Assembly: GCA_963739625.1 (NCBI GenBank)
Contig: CAVUAU010000009.1
Coordinates: 287,553-351,552, forward strand
Direction of reading: 5' to 3'
Length of the DNA: 64,000 nucleotides
From: Salinimicrobium sp963739625
Lineage (GTDB): Bacteria; Bacteroidota; Bacteroidia; Flavobacteriales; Flavobacteriaceae
Shown here: positions 8,643 to 18,160 of the stretch, piece after piece
Layout: each line of letters opens with the position of its first letter
Numbering within the stretch: the stretch's first letter is position 1
The notes under the pieces: model-generated
Told to the model about the DNA's origin: nothing
The model's database searches: none
The model's input: the letters and a program-made list of their open reading frames with translations, nothing else
Position numbers and translations under genes: made by a program

Positions 8643-8834
8643 AATGATAACCAATTGCTAACCAATCATACGGCCAGGCGAAGCTTCTGTACCAATGCTT
8701 ACAAAGCGGATATGCCAGTAATAGACATTATGGCGATAAGTGGCCATACTTCAGAAAAAGTCTTCTACAACTATATTAAAGCTTTACCAATGGAAAGGTT
8801 AGAGAAGATTTCTAGTCATGGTTTCTTTAATTAG
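8643..8834 (+). pseudogene. C-terminal fragment of a second tyrosine recombinase
   Basis: An open frame of 63 codons after a TAA at 8640, without a start codon, reads NQLLTNHTARRSFCTNAY..., MPVIDIMAISGHTSEKVFYNYI and then a polar tail to TAG 8832-8834. HTARR is the HxxR box, SGHT the following His box and the Y in FYNYI the nucleophile, in correct order and spacing for the catalytic C-terminus of a Bacteroidota phage-type integrase. The N-terminal about 300 residues are missing. It is a remnant of an earlier or nested element inside the island. Confidence 0.85.
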
Positions 8835-8844
8835 TCTGGAGAGG

Positions 8845-10440
8845 TTATGCTTTAATCTCCATAATTTTCTCCTCAAAATCATGCTTGTTGTGTGATCTTG
8901 TTTTTGCTCGAGTTTTATAACTATAAATCGTCGCTACAGACAAATCGAGAAAATCTGCAATTTGTTTACTGTCTTGTATTCCCAATCTGTAGAGAGCAAA
9001 GATTCTTAGCTGAGTATTTAACAACTCTCCTTTCTTCACTTCTTTTTGTTCTTCCTCAGGAAAAAGAGAATAAAACTCTTGCTTAAAGGTTGGATAAAGT
9101 TTTAAGAAAACTTCATCAAATTCCTTGAACAATGCCTCCCTTTCTTTTTTTACGCTGTATTTCTTAAGATTCTTCAGAACATCCTCTGGCTTTTTTGCGA
9201 TTAGCTTTTGAGTTGTCGTTTTTTGAATTTTATCAATTTTCTTTACCAGTTCAGATGTTGCCGTTAAAAAATATCGAATATATTCTTGTTTGACAGCATC
9301 TGATTCCTGAAGGCTTGCATTCAATTCTTGCAGCTTTTCGTTGTAGTTAGTAAGAACTTTTCTTGACTGGGTTCGGTTCTTTAATTGTTTATAAATTATT
9401 CCTATAAAAACAAGTACTACCAAGGTTAAGAGACCTAAGAGAACGGCAATCAGGGTCAAAGTGTTATTTTGCTTTTCAATCTTCAAAAGTTGAGCGCCTT
9501 CGATTATCGGCAGTATTGTGGAAATTTCCAGTTTCCGATGGCGAGCTTTATAGAAAGTCGCATCCTCCATGGCAATCCGAATGAACTTGTTTGCTTTTTC
9601 AAGGTTACCATTCTTATAGAGTTCACTGGCTAAATTTCGTAGAGCGACATTTTCCATCGTGGCATTTTTAATATCTGCTATTGCTGCCAGGCCTAGATAT
9701 TTTATTGCTTGATCAGGATAGCCAGTCTCCGAATAGATGTATCCCAGACTGGAAGTAGCTACACCATAAAATTCTGGCGTAAGATCGAAATTATTAATCC
9801 AGTAAGTGAACGCAAATTTTGCACCTTTCCAATCCTGAACTTTCATACGTCTTAAACTCTCAGTCGCCCAATAAAAGGAAGAATTAGGATCTGTAAAGCG
9901 CAATGCTTCTCGAACAAAATTGTTGCCTTTCCGAATGTAATTTATGCTAAACCTTTTATCCTTTGTATAGTCGGCTAAATCGTAGTAGGCACGTGCTTTA
10001 ACAAAGTTGTACCTGAATTTATCATGATCACTAAGAAGAGAATAGTCAATGCTGTTAAGAGAATCTAAGGCCTCCTTAAAAAGGCCCGATGATAATAAAA
10101 TAAATCCCTCTTTAATTTTGGCTTGTGATAATCTCAGACTATCATTCATTAAAAGGGCATTTTCTTTCGCCCGATCGAGGTATATGTACGCCGAATCGTA
10201 CTTAAAGGATTGGTACTCCTCAGATAAAGCAATGTTAGCCTGATATAAACTATCCTGCTGATCCTGAAGCCGGTATCTGCTAGCACTTTTTTGTAAGGCT
10301 GAAATTTTTGCCCGTTTTTGCTGTATATAAAGTTCTTTTTTATCCAAAGTCTGTTCTAACTCCTTTAAAATGCCTTCTTGAGCTTGTGCAAGAACAAAGT
10401 TGAAAAACAATAAAAAGACTAGATTAATCAAGGTGCGCAT
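8845..10440 (-). CDS. DUF6377 sensor-regulator of the polysaccharide locus (SusR-like)
   Basis: 531 aa. Signal peptide MRTLINLVFLLFFNFVLAQAQ, then about 300 residues of TPR-like helices (AYIYLDRAKENAL, DQAIKYLGLAAI) in the periplasm, one membrane helix near residues 325-348 (LTLIAVLLGLLTLVVLVFIGII), a cytosolic coiled coil and a DUF6377 region, and a C-terminal helix-turn-helix near residues 480-510 (KQIADFLDLSVATIYSYKTRAK). This layout matches membrane-spanning one-component regulators that sense oligosaccharides in the periplasm and switch on SusC/D operons. It is divergent from the operon starting at 10732, and the 291-base gap carries the regulated promoter. Confidence 0.9.
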   Translation of the reverse strand: MRTLINLVFLLFFNFVLAQAQEGILKELEQTLDKKELYIQQKRAKISALQKSASRYRLQDQQDSLYQANIALSEEYQSFKYDSAYIYLDRAKENALLMNDSLRLSQAKIKEGFILLSSGLFKEALDSLNSIDYSLLSDHDKFRYNFVKARAYYDLADYTKDKRFSINYIRKGNNFVREALRFTDPNSSFYWATESLRRMKVQDWKGAKFAFTYWINNFDLTPEFYGVATSSLGYIYSETGYPDQAIKYLGLAAIADIKNATMENVALRNLASELYKNGNLEKANKFIRIAMEDATFYKARHRKLEISTILPIIEGAQLLKIEKQNNTLTLIAVLLGLLTLVVLVFIGIIYKQLKNRTQSRKVLTNYNEKLQELNASLQESDAVKQEYIRYFLTATSELVKKIDKIQKTTTQKLIAKKPEDVLKNLKKYSVKKEREALFKEFDEVFLKLYPTFKQEFYSLFPEEEQKEVKKGELLNTQLRIFALYRLGIQDSKQIADFLDLSVATIYSYKTRAKTRSHNKHDFEEKIMEIKA

Positions 10441-10678
10441 TTAAGGCTTCTTTTGGGTGTTGGTTCGAGAAAATGTGATTTTTAAGAAAACGTTTGCGCA
10501 ATATTACGAAAAGCCCCGAATTAATACCCCCTAATTACCCCATTAAATTCATATTCGATCTTGATTTTATTAAAACAATTAAAAGATTAAAAATCTGTAA
10601 TTCAATAATTTAAAATGGATTACATCTATTTTCACTCTTGATTTTTGCTTGATTTCTTTCTACCCTTCTTATATCCTC

Positions 10679-10686
10679 TAATTTTG
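10679..10686 (+). promoter_or_regulatory. -7 box of the polysaccharide operon
   Basis: TAATTTTG fits TAnnTTTG and lies 46 bases before the lipoprotein start codon. No well-spaced TTG is present (the nearest gives a 27-base spacer), as expected of an activator-dependent promoter. The gap 10441-10678 holds nothing else that I recognise. Confidence 0.5.
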
Positions 10687-10731
10687 AAAATCAGATTGCA
10701 TTCTAAGTTTTTTTTAACAAATATAACCCAC

Positions 10732-11253
10732 ATGAAAAAAATGAAATTTAAATTCCTGACCCTCTTATTGACGGTTATGGCATTCGGGTGTTATTCTCCA
10801 GAGGATGGTGATTATGCAGAACCCATAACCACCTATGAAGTCATTGCCGGAGAATGGAGCCTTATGAACTTAACTATGGTCGATGAATTTGCTAAAGCAA
10901 ATAATATCAAACCAACCGAAGAGAACTTAAGCACATTATTCAATTTTGAGGATTTCAGAATCCGTTTTGATGTAGACGAAAATAACAATCCAACAACTTA
11001 CGAAGTACTAGGTGAGGTTCCCCCTCTTTTCCAACTGAATGGCTACTGGGATCTCAATAGTGATTTTCAGCCTACTAATTCAGGAGCTATTATTATCAGA
11101 CTTTATAGTGATCAGGAAAAGACTCAATTAAAGGATGAATTCCATTTGACATCTGTTCCCAGGACAAATCAGCAAATGGAACTTCAACTTTTTCGTACGT
11201 CAGGCGGGACTCCTTTTGTTTCCTATAAGTTCAAATTAATTGAAGAAATATAA
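10732..11253 (+). CDS. DUF5004-like lipoprotein of the polysaccharide operon
   Basis: 173 aa from the ATG at 10732. The longer frame from 10645 would run through the -7 box and put 29 non-signal residues first. The N-terminus MKKMKFKFLTLLLTVMAFGC is a lipoprotein signal with the lipobox Cys at residue 20. The mature part has GEWSLMNLTMVDEF, a lipocalin-like opening typical of the DUF5004 family, then beta strands. It is probably anchored in the outer membrane and may face outward. It is the first gene of an operon running to 20179; the next gene starts 8 bases later. Having two accessory surface proteins before SusC is less common than the SusC-D-E order. Confidence 0.65.
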   Translation: MKKMKFKFLTLLLTVMAFGCYSPEDGDYAEPITTYEVIAGEWSLMNLTMVDEFAKANNIKPTEENLSTLFNFEDFRIRFDVDENNNPTTYEVLGEVPPLFQLNGYWDLNSDFQPTNSGAIIIRLYSDQEKTQLKDEFHLTSVPRTNQQMELQLFRTSGGTPFVSYKFKLIEEI

Positions 11254-11261
11254 GCAGTAAC

Positions 11262-12344
11262 ATGAGAAAAATTATCTATTCTATTTTATTTCTATGTTTC
11301 CTATCTCCTTCAGTATCCAATGCTCAGGAAGTCATAGGAACCATAAAAGACATGTGGTCTTATCCAGTGGTGTACTCTTTTGATGAAGAAGTTACCTGGT
11401 ATTTTGACCTTTCCGGAACTTCAGCCGTAGAAAATGAAGATTTTTATATTTGGATTTGGTCACCTTCAGAACCAGATGCAGGTAATTATGACTCCTCTTC
11501 TGAATTTGCAAAACTTTCATATGAGGGTGATATGATTTGGAGTTTCACACTGACTCCTACCGAATATTTCTCAAGAACTCCAGAAGAAATAAGGAACAGT
11601 GATGGTTTTTGGTTTTTCCTGAAAGACAAGGCGGGAACTAAACAGACCGAAGTTACTCAAATGAAATATACGGATTTCTCTTCCTTTTTTGACGCAGGAG
11701 AAATTATGAAAGCGTACCCATCGAAACCTGAGCTCAATGAGGGGGTAAGTATCCTTTTTAACTCTAATCTTGTGGAAGGATTTGAAAATACTCCTAATGT
11801 ATACTTTCATAGTGGTCTTAATGATTGGGAAATCCCCATGGAGTATCAGGCATGGGTTCCTGAAAGAGTTGAAAAGACAAGGATGAAAAACTTGGGTAAC
11901 GGGTTTTATAAGATGGACCTTATTCCATCTCAATACTACGAAGTTGGGCAGGATTTCATTATGAATAACATGGTTTTTCTTTTTGTTGCTGAAGACTGGA
12001 CTGCCGTGGGCCCTGACCTTGTACTCAATGCCGCAGAATATATCCCGCCACCACCTCCAGAATTCCGCTTCTTTCCTCTCCAGTTAAGCAAAAAGGATTT
12101 TCTGGGTATAGTACGAGTTAATAATGAGCGAGGAGTAAACAAGTTGATATATACTATTACTGCAGGACCAAAGGTCTTTTCAGGAGAATTTACTGGAGAC
12201 ACTAATGAAATCAAAGGTTTTGTTGACCTCCCTTCTAAATTTCGAGATGTTGAACAAATAGATGAGCTTCATATTTTGGTTGAAGACGACAAGGGAAATA
12301 TTATTATCGATACCAATATTCCATTGATCACACCTGATAATTAG
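11262..12344 (+). CDS. Secreted, probably glycan-binding protein of the polysaccharide operon
   Basis: 360 aa. Signal peptide MRKIIYSILFLCFLSPSVSNAQE with a type I site (NA-QE). The mature protein is rich in Trp, Tyr and Phe and in predicted strands (VTWYFDLSG, FYIWIWSPSEPD, FWFFLKD), with a second similar portion (VYFHSGLNDWEIPM) and a Pro run before FRFFPLQ. The beta-sandwich-like repeats with exposed aromatics resemble SusE/F-type or other surface glycan-binding proteins. No catalytic motif is seen and the family was not identified. Its place between the lipoprotein and SusC supports a binding role. Confidence 0.55.
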   Translation: MRKIIYSILFLCFLSPSVSNAQEVIGTIKDMWSYPVVYSFDEEVTWYFDLSGTSAVENEDFYIWIWSPSEPDAGNYDSSSEFAKLSYEGDMIWSFTLTPTEYFSRTPEEIRNSDGFWFFLKDKAGTKQTEVTQMKYTDFSSFFDAGEIMKAYPSKPELNEGVSILFNSNLVEGFENTPNVYFHSGLNDWEIPMEYQAWVPERVEKTRMKNLGNGFYKMDLIPSQYYEVGQDFIMNNMVFLFVAEDWTAVGPDLVLNAAEYIPPPPPEFRFFPLQLSKKDFLGIVRVNNERGVNKLIYTITAGPKVFSGEFTGDTNEIKGFVDLPSKFRDVEQIDELHILVEDDKGNIIIDTNIPLITPDN

Positions 12345-12382
12345 ACCGTTTAAGGCGAAAAAAAATTACAAAAATTAATCAA

Positions 12383-15313
12383 ATGAGTATTAAAAATAGA
12401 ATTATATGGCGGGGGCGAAATTCTTTGTCCAGCTTGACTGTTATTCTTTGTCTCTTGCTTTTTCCATTGGTGGTAAATGCACAGGAATCAAGGTCAATTA
12501 GTGGTACAGTGTATGACGACACTGGAATGCCGCTGCCGGGAGCCACAATATTAGAAAAAGGGACGAGTAATGGGACCACTACTGACTTTAACGGCCATTT
12601 CGAATTAGAAATTACAGAAGGTAATACTGTCGAAATATCCTATGTAGGTTTTCAACCTCAGGAGTTTGTCATTACCCAAGGTATCACATCTCCTCTAATA
12701 GTTAATCTTGAATTAGATTCACAGGCCTTAGACGAAGTGGTTCTGGTAGCTGTAGGTTACGGTACGATGAGAAAGTCAGATCTTACAGGAGCTATTTCCT
12801 CAGTATCGGGGGATGAATTAGTGAAGGGTGTAATTTCTTCTACCGAACAAGTTTTACAAGGAAAAGTTGCCGGACTTACAGTTGTACAAGGTTCTGGAGA
12901 TCCAAGTAGTGGAGCAACCATGAGGTTGCGAGGAGGAACCTCCCTCACTGCAAGCAACAATCCATTAGTAGTAGTTGATGGTATTCCAGGTGTTGATATA
13001 AATACTGTCCTGCCCACAGACATTGAATCCATTGACGTACTTAAAGATGCATCTGCATCTGCTATCTACGGTTCCAGAGGTGCAAATGGGGTTATTATTA
13101 TCACGACCAAGAGCGGGGAGTTAAGTGGTTTAGCTATTAACTACACAGGATATTCTGGTGTCAGTTTTTCTGCCAACAACATAGATATGCTTTCAGCCAA
13201 TCAATGGAGAGATTATGTTCGTAAAAACGACCTTTCACAAGCAATAGACTATGGAGGGAATACAAATTGGCAAAAGGAACTTGAGCAAACCGGGTTTACG
13301 CAGTCCCATACTATCAATTTATCTACCGGAAAGGAATTCAGTGGATTTAGAGCTTCAATTTCTTACCTGGACGATCAGGGGATAATCAAGACCACCGGAC
13401 TGGAAAGATTGGCGGCAAGTGTAAACACTTATCAATATGCTCTTGATAAAGATCTGAAATTTGACATTGGTCTGACCGCAAATATGGATGAATGGCATCC
13501 GCTTGATTATAGGATATTTGAAAGAGCTTATAACTTAAATCCAACTATTCCAGTTTATACAGACGAAGGTGATTTTAGCCAGGTTGGTGGAACTCTTTAT
13601 GAGAACCCGGTAGAAATTATGACAAATCGAACAGCTGACGACAACAGAAAAAGATTGTTGGGTTACTTTAAAACGGAATACGAGTTCCTTGACCATTTTA
13701 AGGCTGTTATGAACCTTTCGTTAGAATACAATGCCCACACAGGTAACTTGTATAAACCTTCTTACGCGATCATGGAAGGAAGGACAGAAAACGGGTATGC
13801 TAATAAATCGTACGACCAGTACACTACTTCACAGTTGGAGACATATGTAAACTACGATAACAAATTCCAGGATCATAAGCTCAATGCAATGGTGGGGTAT
13901 TCATTTCTCGAAAACGAATACGAAGGATTTGGAGCTCAAAGGAGTGGGTTTGAAACAGATTTATTTCTTTACAACAACTTGGGAGCTGGGCAAGATTATC
14001 GTCTGGGAGATGTCTATTCATTTAAGGGAAAATCTCGATTAATTTCATTTTTTGCCAGAGGAAATTATTCTTTCGATAGTAGATATATGTTTACCGCAAC
14101 GGTAAGAAAGGACGGTTCAAGCCGTTTCGGGAAAAATAATAAATGGGGGATTTTTCCTTCAGCCTCGGCAGCATGGCAGATTTCAAATGAAGATTTTATG
14201 AGTGAAACTGCAAATTGGCTTACCAATCTTAAAGTTAGAGCCGGTTATGGAATTACTGGTAACCAAGAGGGAATTGGAGAATACAGGTCTCTTTCCATAC
14301 TTGGAGTCGGAGGAGATAGCTATTACGATCCAAGGAGTAACACCTGGAAAGTAGCCTATTCCCCGGTACAGAATCCCAATCCGGATCTAAAATGGGAATC
14401 AACTGAACAAATCAACGTTGGTGTGGATTTCAGTCTTTTTAATCGCATCTATGGTTCGATCGACTGGTATCAAAAATATACTAATGATCTCCTGTACACC
14501 TATGAAGTTCCACAGCCACCATATTTGGTGGGAACAATGCTCGCTAATGTAGGAGAGCTTTCAAACAAAGGAATTGAACTTGCCCTGAATGCAGATATTA
14601 TGGAAGGGGAGACATTTTCTTGGGATGCTAATTTCAACCTGTCAAGCAATAAACAGAAGATTGAAAAACTTTCTAACCAGATCTATGAAACGGATGTGAT
14701 CTACAGTGGTTCTCTTCATGGACTTTCTGGAATGTCTAATCAGTTTTCGCAGGTAATTAAGGAAGGTTATGCTGTCGGAACCTTCTGGGGTAGAGAATTC
14801 CTCGGGCTTGACGACAATGGTGAGTTCATTTTAAGTGAAGAGGAAACGGCTATTGGTAATGTTCAGCCGTCTTTAAATGTTGGTTTGGGAATGAATTTCC
14901 AATTGTACGACTTTGATTTTGGTTTCACCGGCTATGGAAGTTTTGGTCAAGAAGTGCTTAATGCTACTAATATGATGCTATACGACCAGCACAGACTTCC
15001 AGCTTACAATGTTCCCGATGAATCATTGTCCAGTGGAATTTCTTCCACCCCAACTTTTTCAAGCTATTGGGTAGAAGATGCTTCGTTTTTCCGACTTCAA
15101 ACGGTGACAGTAGGATATAATGTTCCTGTTGAAAATATCTTCTCCAAATTAAGAGTTTATGTCTTAGGAGAAAACTTAGCCGTATTTACTAATTATTCAG
15201 GTGTGGATCCTGAAGTAGCAACCAGTGGACTGGCCAGTCCTGGTATCGATAGATTTAACATTTATCCAAAGCCAACAACCGTTTCCCTGGGATTAAATGT
15301 CTCTCTGAACTAG
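12383..15313 (+). CDS. SusC-like TonB-dependent outer-membrane transporter
   Basis: 976 aa. Signal peptide to about residue 36 (LLLFPLVVNAQES), then a carboxypeptidase-regulatory-like domain (SISGTVYDDTGMPLPGAT, residues about 38-115), a TonB plug (VVLVAVGYGTMRKSDLTGAISSV, then VDGIPGVDINTVLPTDIESIDVLKDASASAIYGSRGANGVIIITTK), and a beta barrel ending in TVSLGLNVSLN. It imports oligosaccharides bound by the SusD partner across the outer membrane, driven by TonB-ExbBD. It lies 38 bases after the preceding gene; the SusD frame begins directly at its stop. Confidence 0.96.
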   Translation: MSIKNRIIWRGRNSLSSLTVILCLLLFPLVVNAQESRSISGTVYDDTGMPLPGATILEKGTSNGTTTDFNGHFELEITEGNTVEISYVGFQPQEFVITQGITSPLIVNLELDSQALDEVVLVAVGYGTMRKSDLTGAISSVSGDELVKGVISSTEQVLQGKVAGLTVVQGSGDPSSGATMRLRGGTSLTASNNPLVVVDGIPGVDINTVLPTDIESIDVLKDASASAIYGSRGANGVIIITTKSGELSGLAINYTGYSGVSFSANNIDMLSANQWRDYVRKNDLSQAIDYGGNTNWQKELEQTGFTQSHTINLSTGKEFSGFRASISYLDDQGIIKTTGLERLAASVNTYQYALDKDLKFDIGLTANMDEWHPLDYRIFERAYNLNPTIPVYTDEGDFSQVGGTLYENPVEIMTNRTADDNRKRLLGYFKTEYEFLDHFKAVMNLSLEYNAHTGNLYKPSYAIMEGRTENGYANKSYDQYTTSQLETYVNYDNKFQDHKLNAMVGYSFLENEYEGFGAQRSGFETDLFLYNNLGAGQDYRLGDVYSFKGKSRLISFFARGNYSFDSRYMFTATVRKDGSSRFGKNNKWGIFPSASAAWQISNEDFMSETANWLTNLKVRAGYGITGNQEGIGEYRSLSILGVGGDSYYDPRSNTWKVAYSPVQNPNPDLKWESTEQINVGVDFSLFNRIYGSIDWYQKYTNDLLYTYEVPQPPYLVGTMLANVGELSNKGIELALNADIMEGETFSWDANFNLSSNKQKIEKLSNQIYETDVIYSGSLHGLSGMSNQFSQVIKEGYAVGTFWGREFLGLDDNGEFILSEEETAIGNVQPSLNVGLGMNFQLYDFDFGFTGYGSFGQEVLNATNMMLYDQHRLPAYNVPDESLSSGISSTPTFSSYWVEDASFFRLQTVTVGYNVPVENIFSKLRVYVLGENLAVFTNYSGVDPEVATSGLASPGIDRFNIYPKPTTVSLGLNVSLN

Positions 15314-15346
15314 ATGAGAACCATTACAAAATTAAAAGGCAAAAAC

Positions 15347-16849
15347 ATGAAACTTAAAATAGCAAGTATACTTTTTAGTAGTATTTTTCTGTATTCCTCG
15401 TGTACAACTTTAGACGAAGAGCTGTACGACAAGGTACAGGATAAAAACTTTGGACAAACCCCTTCTGAGGTAGAGGCTCTTGTTGGAGGTGCATATTCTT
15501 CTCTCCGCGGCTTTAAAGATAATATTTCAACTTCGTACCCAACAAGTGAATACCTGTTCTTCCTAAACGAGGTTGCTTCTGATGAAGCAACAATTCCAAC
15601 CAGAGGAACCGATTGGTATGACGGAGGTCAATATCAGGAGACGCAAAGACATACGTGGGATGCGAACAACGGGATGATACTTTCTGCATGGAGATATAAT
15701 TATACAGGTATTGCTAAAATCAATTCCATTATTTTTCAGATAGACCAATCGGAACTTTCGGAAGAAGCAAAAACACCTATTAAGGCTGAGCTTCGAGCCG
15801 TTAGAGCCTATTACTATTATCTCCTGTTGGATATGTTCGGAAATGTTCCAATAGTTACAGATTTTGAAGACCAGGAACTCCCCGCAAATTCTTCAAGAGA
15901 GGAAGTTTTTGATTTTGTAGAAAGAGAATTATTGGAATCAATTCCTTATTTATCCTCAGAAATTGAATATTCCAAATTCACCCAAAACGTGGCCTATTCC
16001 CTTTTGGCACGACTTTATTTGAATTCTGAAGCCTTTGTGGGTGTTCCGAGATGGCAAGATTGTATAGATGCCTGCAGAAATGTCACAGGTTACAGCCTTG
16101 AACCTGATTATTTCGCCAATTTTATTACCGAAAATCAGACTTCAACAGAAATAATTTTAGCCATTCCTTATGATTCAGATGCGGGTACTCTAGGAAACTA
16201 TTTGAATTCTATGTCGGCCCATTACCTGCACAGGTTTACAATATCACCAACAGGTAATTACCCTTGGAGCGCTAATGGAATCTCCGGTCAGCCGGGAGTG
16301 TACTCTTCATTTGAAGATAATGATGTTAGAAAACGTTCTTTCCTTGAAGGGGAACAGATTCATTTGGGTACTGGTTCTGTACTTATCATGGATAATGGAG
16401 AACCTTTGATATATACAGAAGAAATTAAAAACTTTGAAAATGCTTCACAAAATGCAGGCGTTAGATTAAATAAATACGAACAAAAACCAGGAGAAACCTG
16501 GGAGAGAGATCATGATTGGGTAGTTATCAGGTATGCCGAAATTTTAATGATGCAGGCCGAAAGTTATGTTCGTATGGGATCACCAGAGCTTGCTAGACCC
16601 TTTATTGATCAAATTACCGCTCGTGCAGGAACAGAAACTCCCGCAACTATAGATTTGGATTATCTGAATAAGGAACTGTTAAGAGAATTTGTTTTTGAAG
16701 GTAAAAGAAGAACAGACAATATCAGGTTTGGAACCTACTTTCAACCATGGTGGGAAAAGGGTTCAACTCCAAAGTTCCGGGGAATCTTCCCTATCCCACA
16801 AGTCGAACTCGATAAAAACAACAATTTGGTGCAGAATCCCGGGTATTAG
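15347..16849 (+). CDS. SusD-like nutrient-binding outer-membrane lipoprotein
   Basis: 500 aa from the ATG at 15347. The in-frame ATG at 15314, directly after the SusC stop, would add 11 charged residues before the signal. MKLKIASILFSSIFLYSSC gives a lipobox Cys at residue 19. The N-terminal SusD domain (ALVGGAYSSLRGFKDN), the helix pairs RAVRAYYYYLLLDMFGNVPIV and YSLLARLYLNSEAFVG, and the C-terminal RYAEILMMQAESYVRMG and FEGKRRTDNIRFG are typical of RagB/SusD proteins. It forms the lid of the SusC channel and binds glycan at the cell surface. Confidence 0.96.
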   Translation: MKLKIASILFSSIFLYSSCTTLDEELYDKVQDKNFGQTPSEVEALVGGAYSSLRGFKDNISTSYPTSEYLFFLNEVASDEATIPTRGTDWYDGGQYQETQRHTWDANNGMILSAWRYNYTGIAKINSIIFQIDQSELSEEAKTPIKAELRAVRAYYYYLLLDMFGNVPIVTDFEDQELPANSSREEVFDFVERELLESIPYLSSEIEYSKFTQNVAYSLLARLYLNSEAFVGVPRWQDCIDACRNVTGYSLEPDYFANFITENQTSTEIILAIPYDSDAGTLGNYLNSMSAHYLHRFTISPTGNYPWSANGISGQPGVYSSFEDNDVRKRSFLEGEQIHLGTGSVLIMDNGEPLIYTEEIKNFENASQNAGVRLNKYEQKPGETWERDHDWVVIRYAEILMMQAESYVRMGSPELARPFIDQITARAGTETPATIDLDYLNKELLREFVFEGKRRTDNIRFGTYFQPWWEKGSTPKFRGIFPIPQVELDKNNNLVQNPGY

Positions 16850-16883
16850 ATCCGGGTTTTGCCTCATTTAAAATATTTTTGAA

Positions 16884-18137
16884 ATGAAAAAAATGATCAA
16901 CCTTTTACTAAATAGCTGTTTTGGAATTCTTTCCATCCTCATGATGTTTGGTTGTGATAATGACTCTCCTTCCGAAAGTAATACGAAGGTAGAAGAATTT
17001 GATCCAGTACCTCTGGCAAAAACCAATGACACCAAGGTCTTTATGCATTACATGACGTGGTTTGAAACAAATGAAAGCAGCAGTAATAATCAATGGGGTT
17101 ACCACTGGACTATGCAGAACCAGAATCCCGACAACATCGATGGTAACGGAAGAAGAGAAATTGCCTCTCACTACTATCCCCTTATCGGTCCCTACCATTC
17201 AGGAGACAAGGATGTTATAGAATATCACCTCTTATTAATGAAATATTCCGGAATCGATGGAATACTTATCGACTGGTACGGCACCTATGATGTTAATGAC
17301 TTTTCTATGGTGCGGGAAAATACTGAACAAGTAGTAGAGATGATGGACGAAGTGGGACTTGATTACGCAATTGTCTACGAAGACCGTTTCCTAAATACTG
17401 TGGTCAATGCACAAATGGCCCCTACCCCAGAGAGTGCAGCAAAAAGGGATATGCGATATTTGGAGTCGAATTTCTTTTCAGATTCCAACTACATTAAAAT
17501 AGATAACAACCCACTATTAATGGTCTTTGGACCTATCACTTTGGAGACACCAGAACAATGGACAGAAGTATTCAGCACCCTAAGTACACCGCCAACGTTT
17601 CTAACTCTATGGGATAGCTCATCTGAAGCTGGTGAAAACGCCCAAGGTGAATATGCTTGGGTTTATGAAGATAACTCTTACCTGCAAAATTTCTACACGA
17701 ATACTCTTCCTTCTTTGGAAATTGGAATGGGAGGTGCTTATCCTGGTTTTCACGATTTTTATCAGGAAGGTGGATCTTCAAGCAGCATTGGGTGGACAAT
17801 TGAACATGATAATGGCGCTACTCTCGACCAGACCCTTCAAATGGCCGCTAATAATGACCTTGATTATTTACAATTAATTACCTGGAATGACTTTGGAGAA
17901 GGGACTATGTTTGAACCAACAGAAGAATTTGGTTTTTCTTACCTAAAAGAAGTAAGAGACTTCACAGGGGCCGAAATGAATGAAAATGTCTTTGAAGAAA
18001 TACTGCAACTTTTTAGGTTCAGAAAAGAATATGAAGGAAATGCCTCTGTTCAAAGAAAATTAGATCAGGCATTCGAATATTTTGCTTCTGTGCAACCGGA
18101 GAAGGCGATCGCTGTATTAAACACCATTGGAAACTGA
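16884..18137 (+). CDS. GH71/GH99-like glycoside hydrolase, lipoprotein
   Basis: 417 aa. Lipoprotein signal with the lipobox Cys in LMMFGC (residue 24), so probably surface-anchored. The TIM-barrel landmarks of the GH71/GH99-like superfamily are visible: FMHYMTWFE near residue 53, YPLIGPYHSGDKDVIEYHLLLMKYSGIDGILIDWYG near residues 98-132, AIVYEDRF and, late, LQLITWNDFGEGTMFEPT. GH71 covers alpha-1,3-glucanases and GH99 endo-alpha-mannosidases; this subgroup has few characterised members, so the linkage is unknown. Combined with a GH97 alpha-glucosidase in the next gene, an endo-acting enzyme on an alpha-glucan is the better guess; alpha-mannan is the alternative. Confidence 0.8.
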   Translation: MKKMINLLLNSCFGILSILMMFGCDNDSPSESNTKVEEFDPVPLAKTNDTKVFMHYMTWFETNESSSNNQWGYHWTMQNQNPDNIDGNGRREIASHYYPLIGPYHSGDKDVIEYHLLLMKYSGIDGILIDWYGTYDVNDFSMVRENTEQVVEMMDEVGLDYAIVYEDRFLNTVVNAQMAPTPESAAKRDMRYLESNFFSDSNYIKIDNNPLLMVFGPITLETPEQWTEVFSTLSTPPTFLTLWDSSSEAGENAQGEYAWVYEDNSYLQNFYTNTLPSLEIGMGGAYPGFHDFYQEGGSSSSIGWTIEHDNGATLDQTLQMAANNDLDYLQLITWNDFGEGTMFEPTEEFGFSYLKEVRDFTGAEMNENVFEEILQLFRFRKEYEGNASVQRKLDQAFEYFASVQPEKAIAVLNTIGN

Positions 18138-18160
18138 TATTGCTTTATTACCTGCTTTTT

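Noticed and set aside
10645..10731. Longer start of the DUF5004-like gene
   Set aside because: The extension would run through the -7 box and add residues before the signal peptide.
15314..15346. Start of the SusD gene directly at the SusC stop
   Set aside because: It would place 11 charged residues before the lipoprotein signal; ATG 15347 gives a standard signal peptide.
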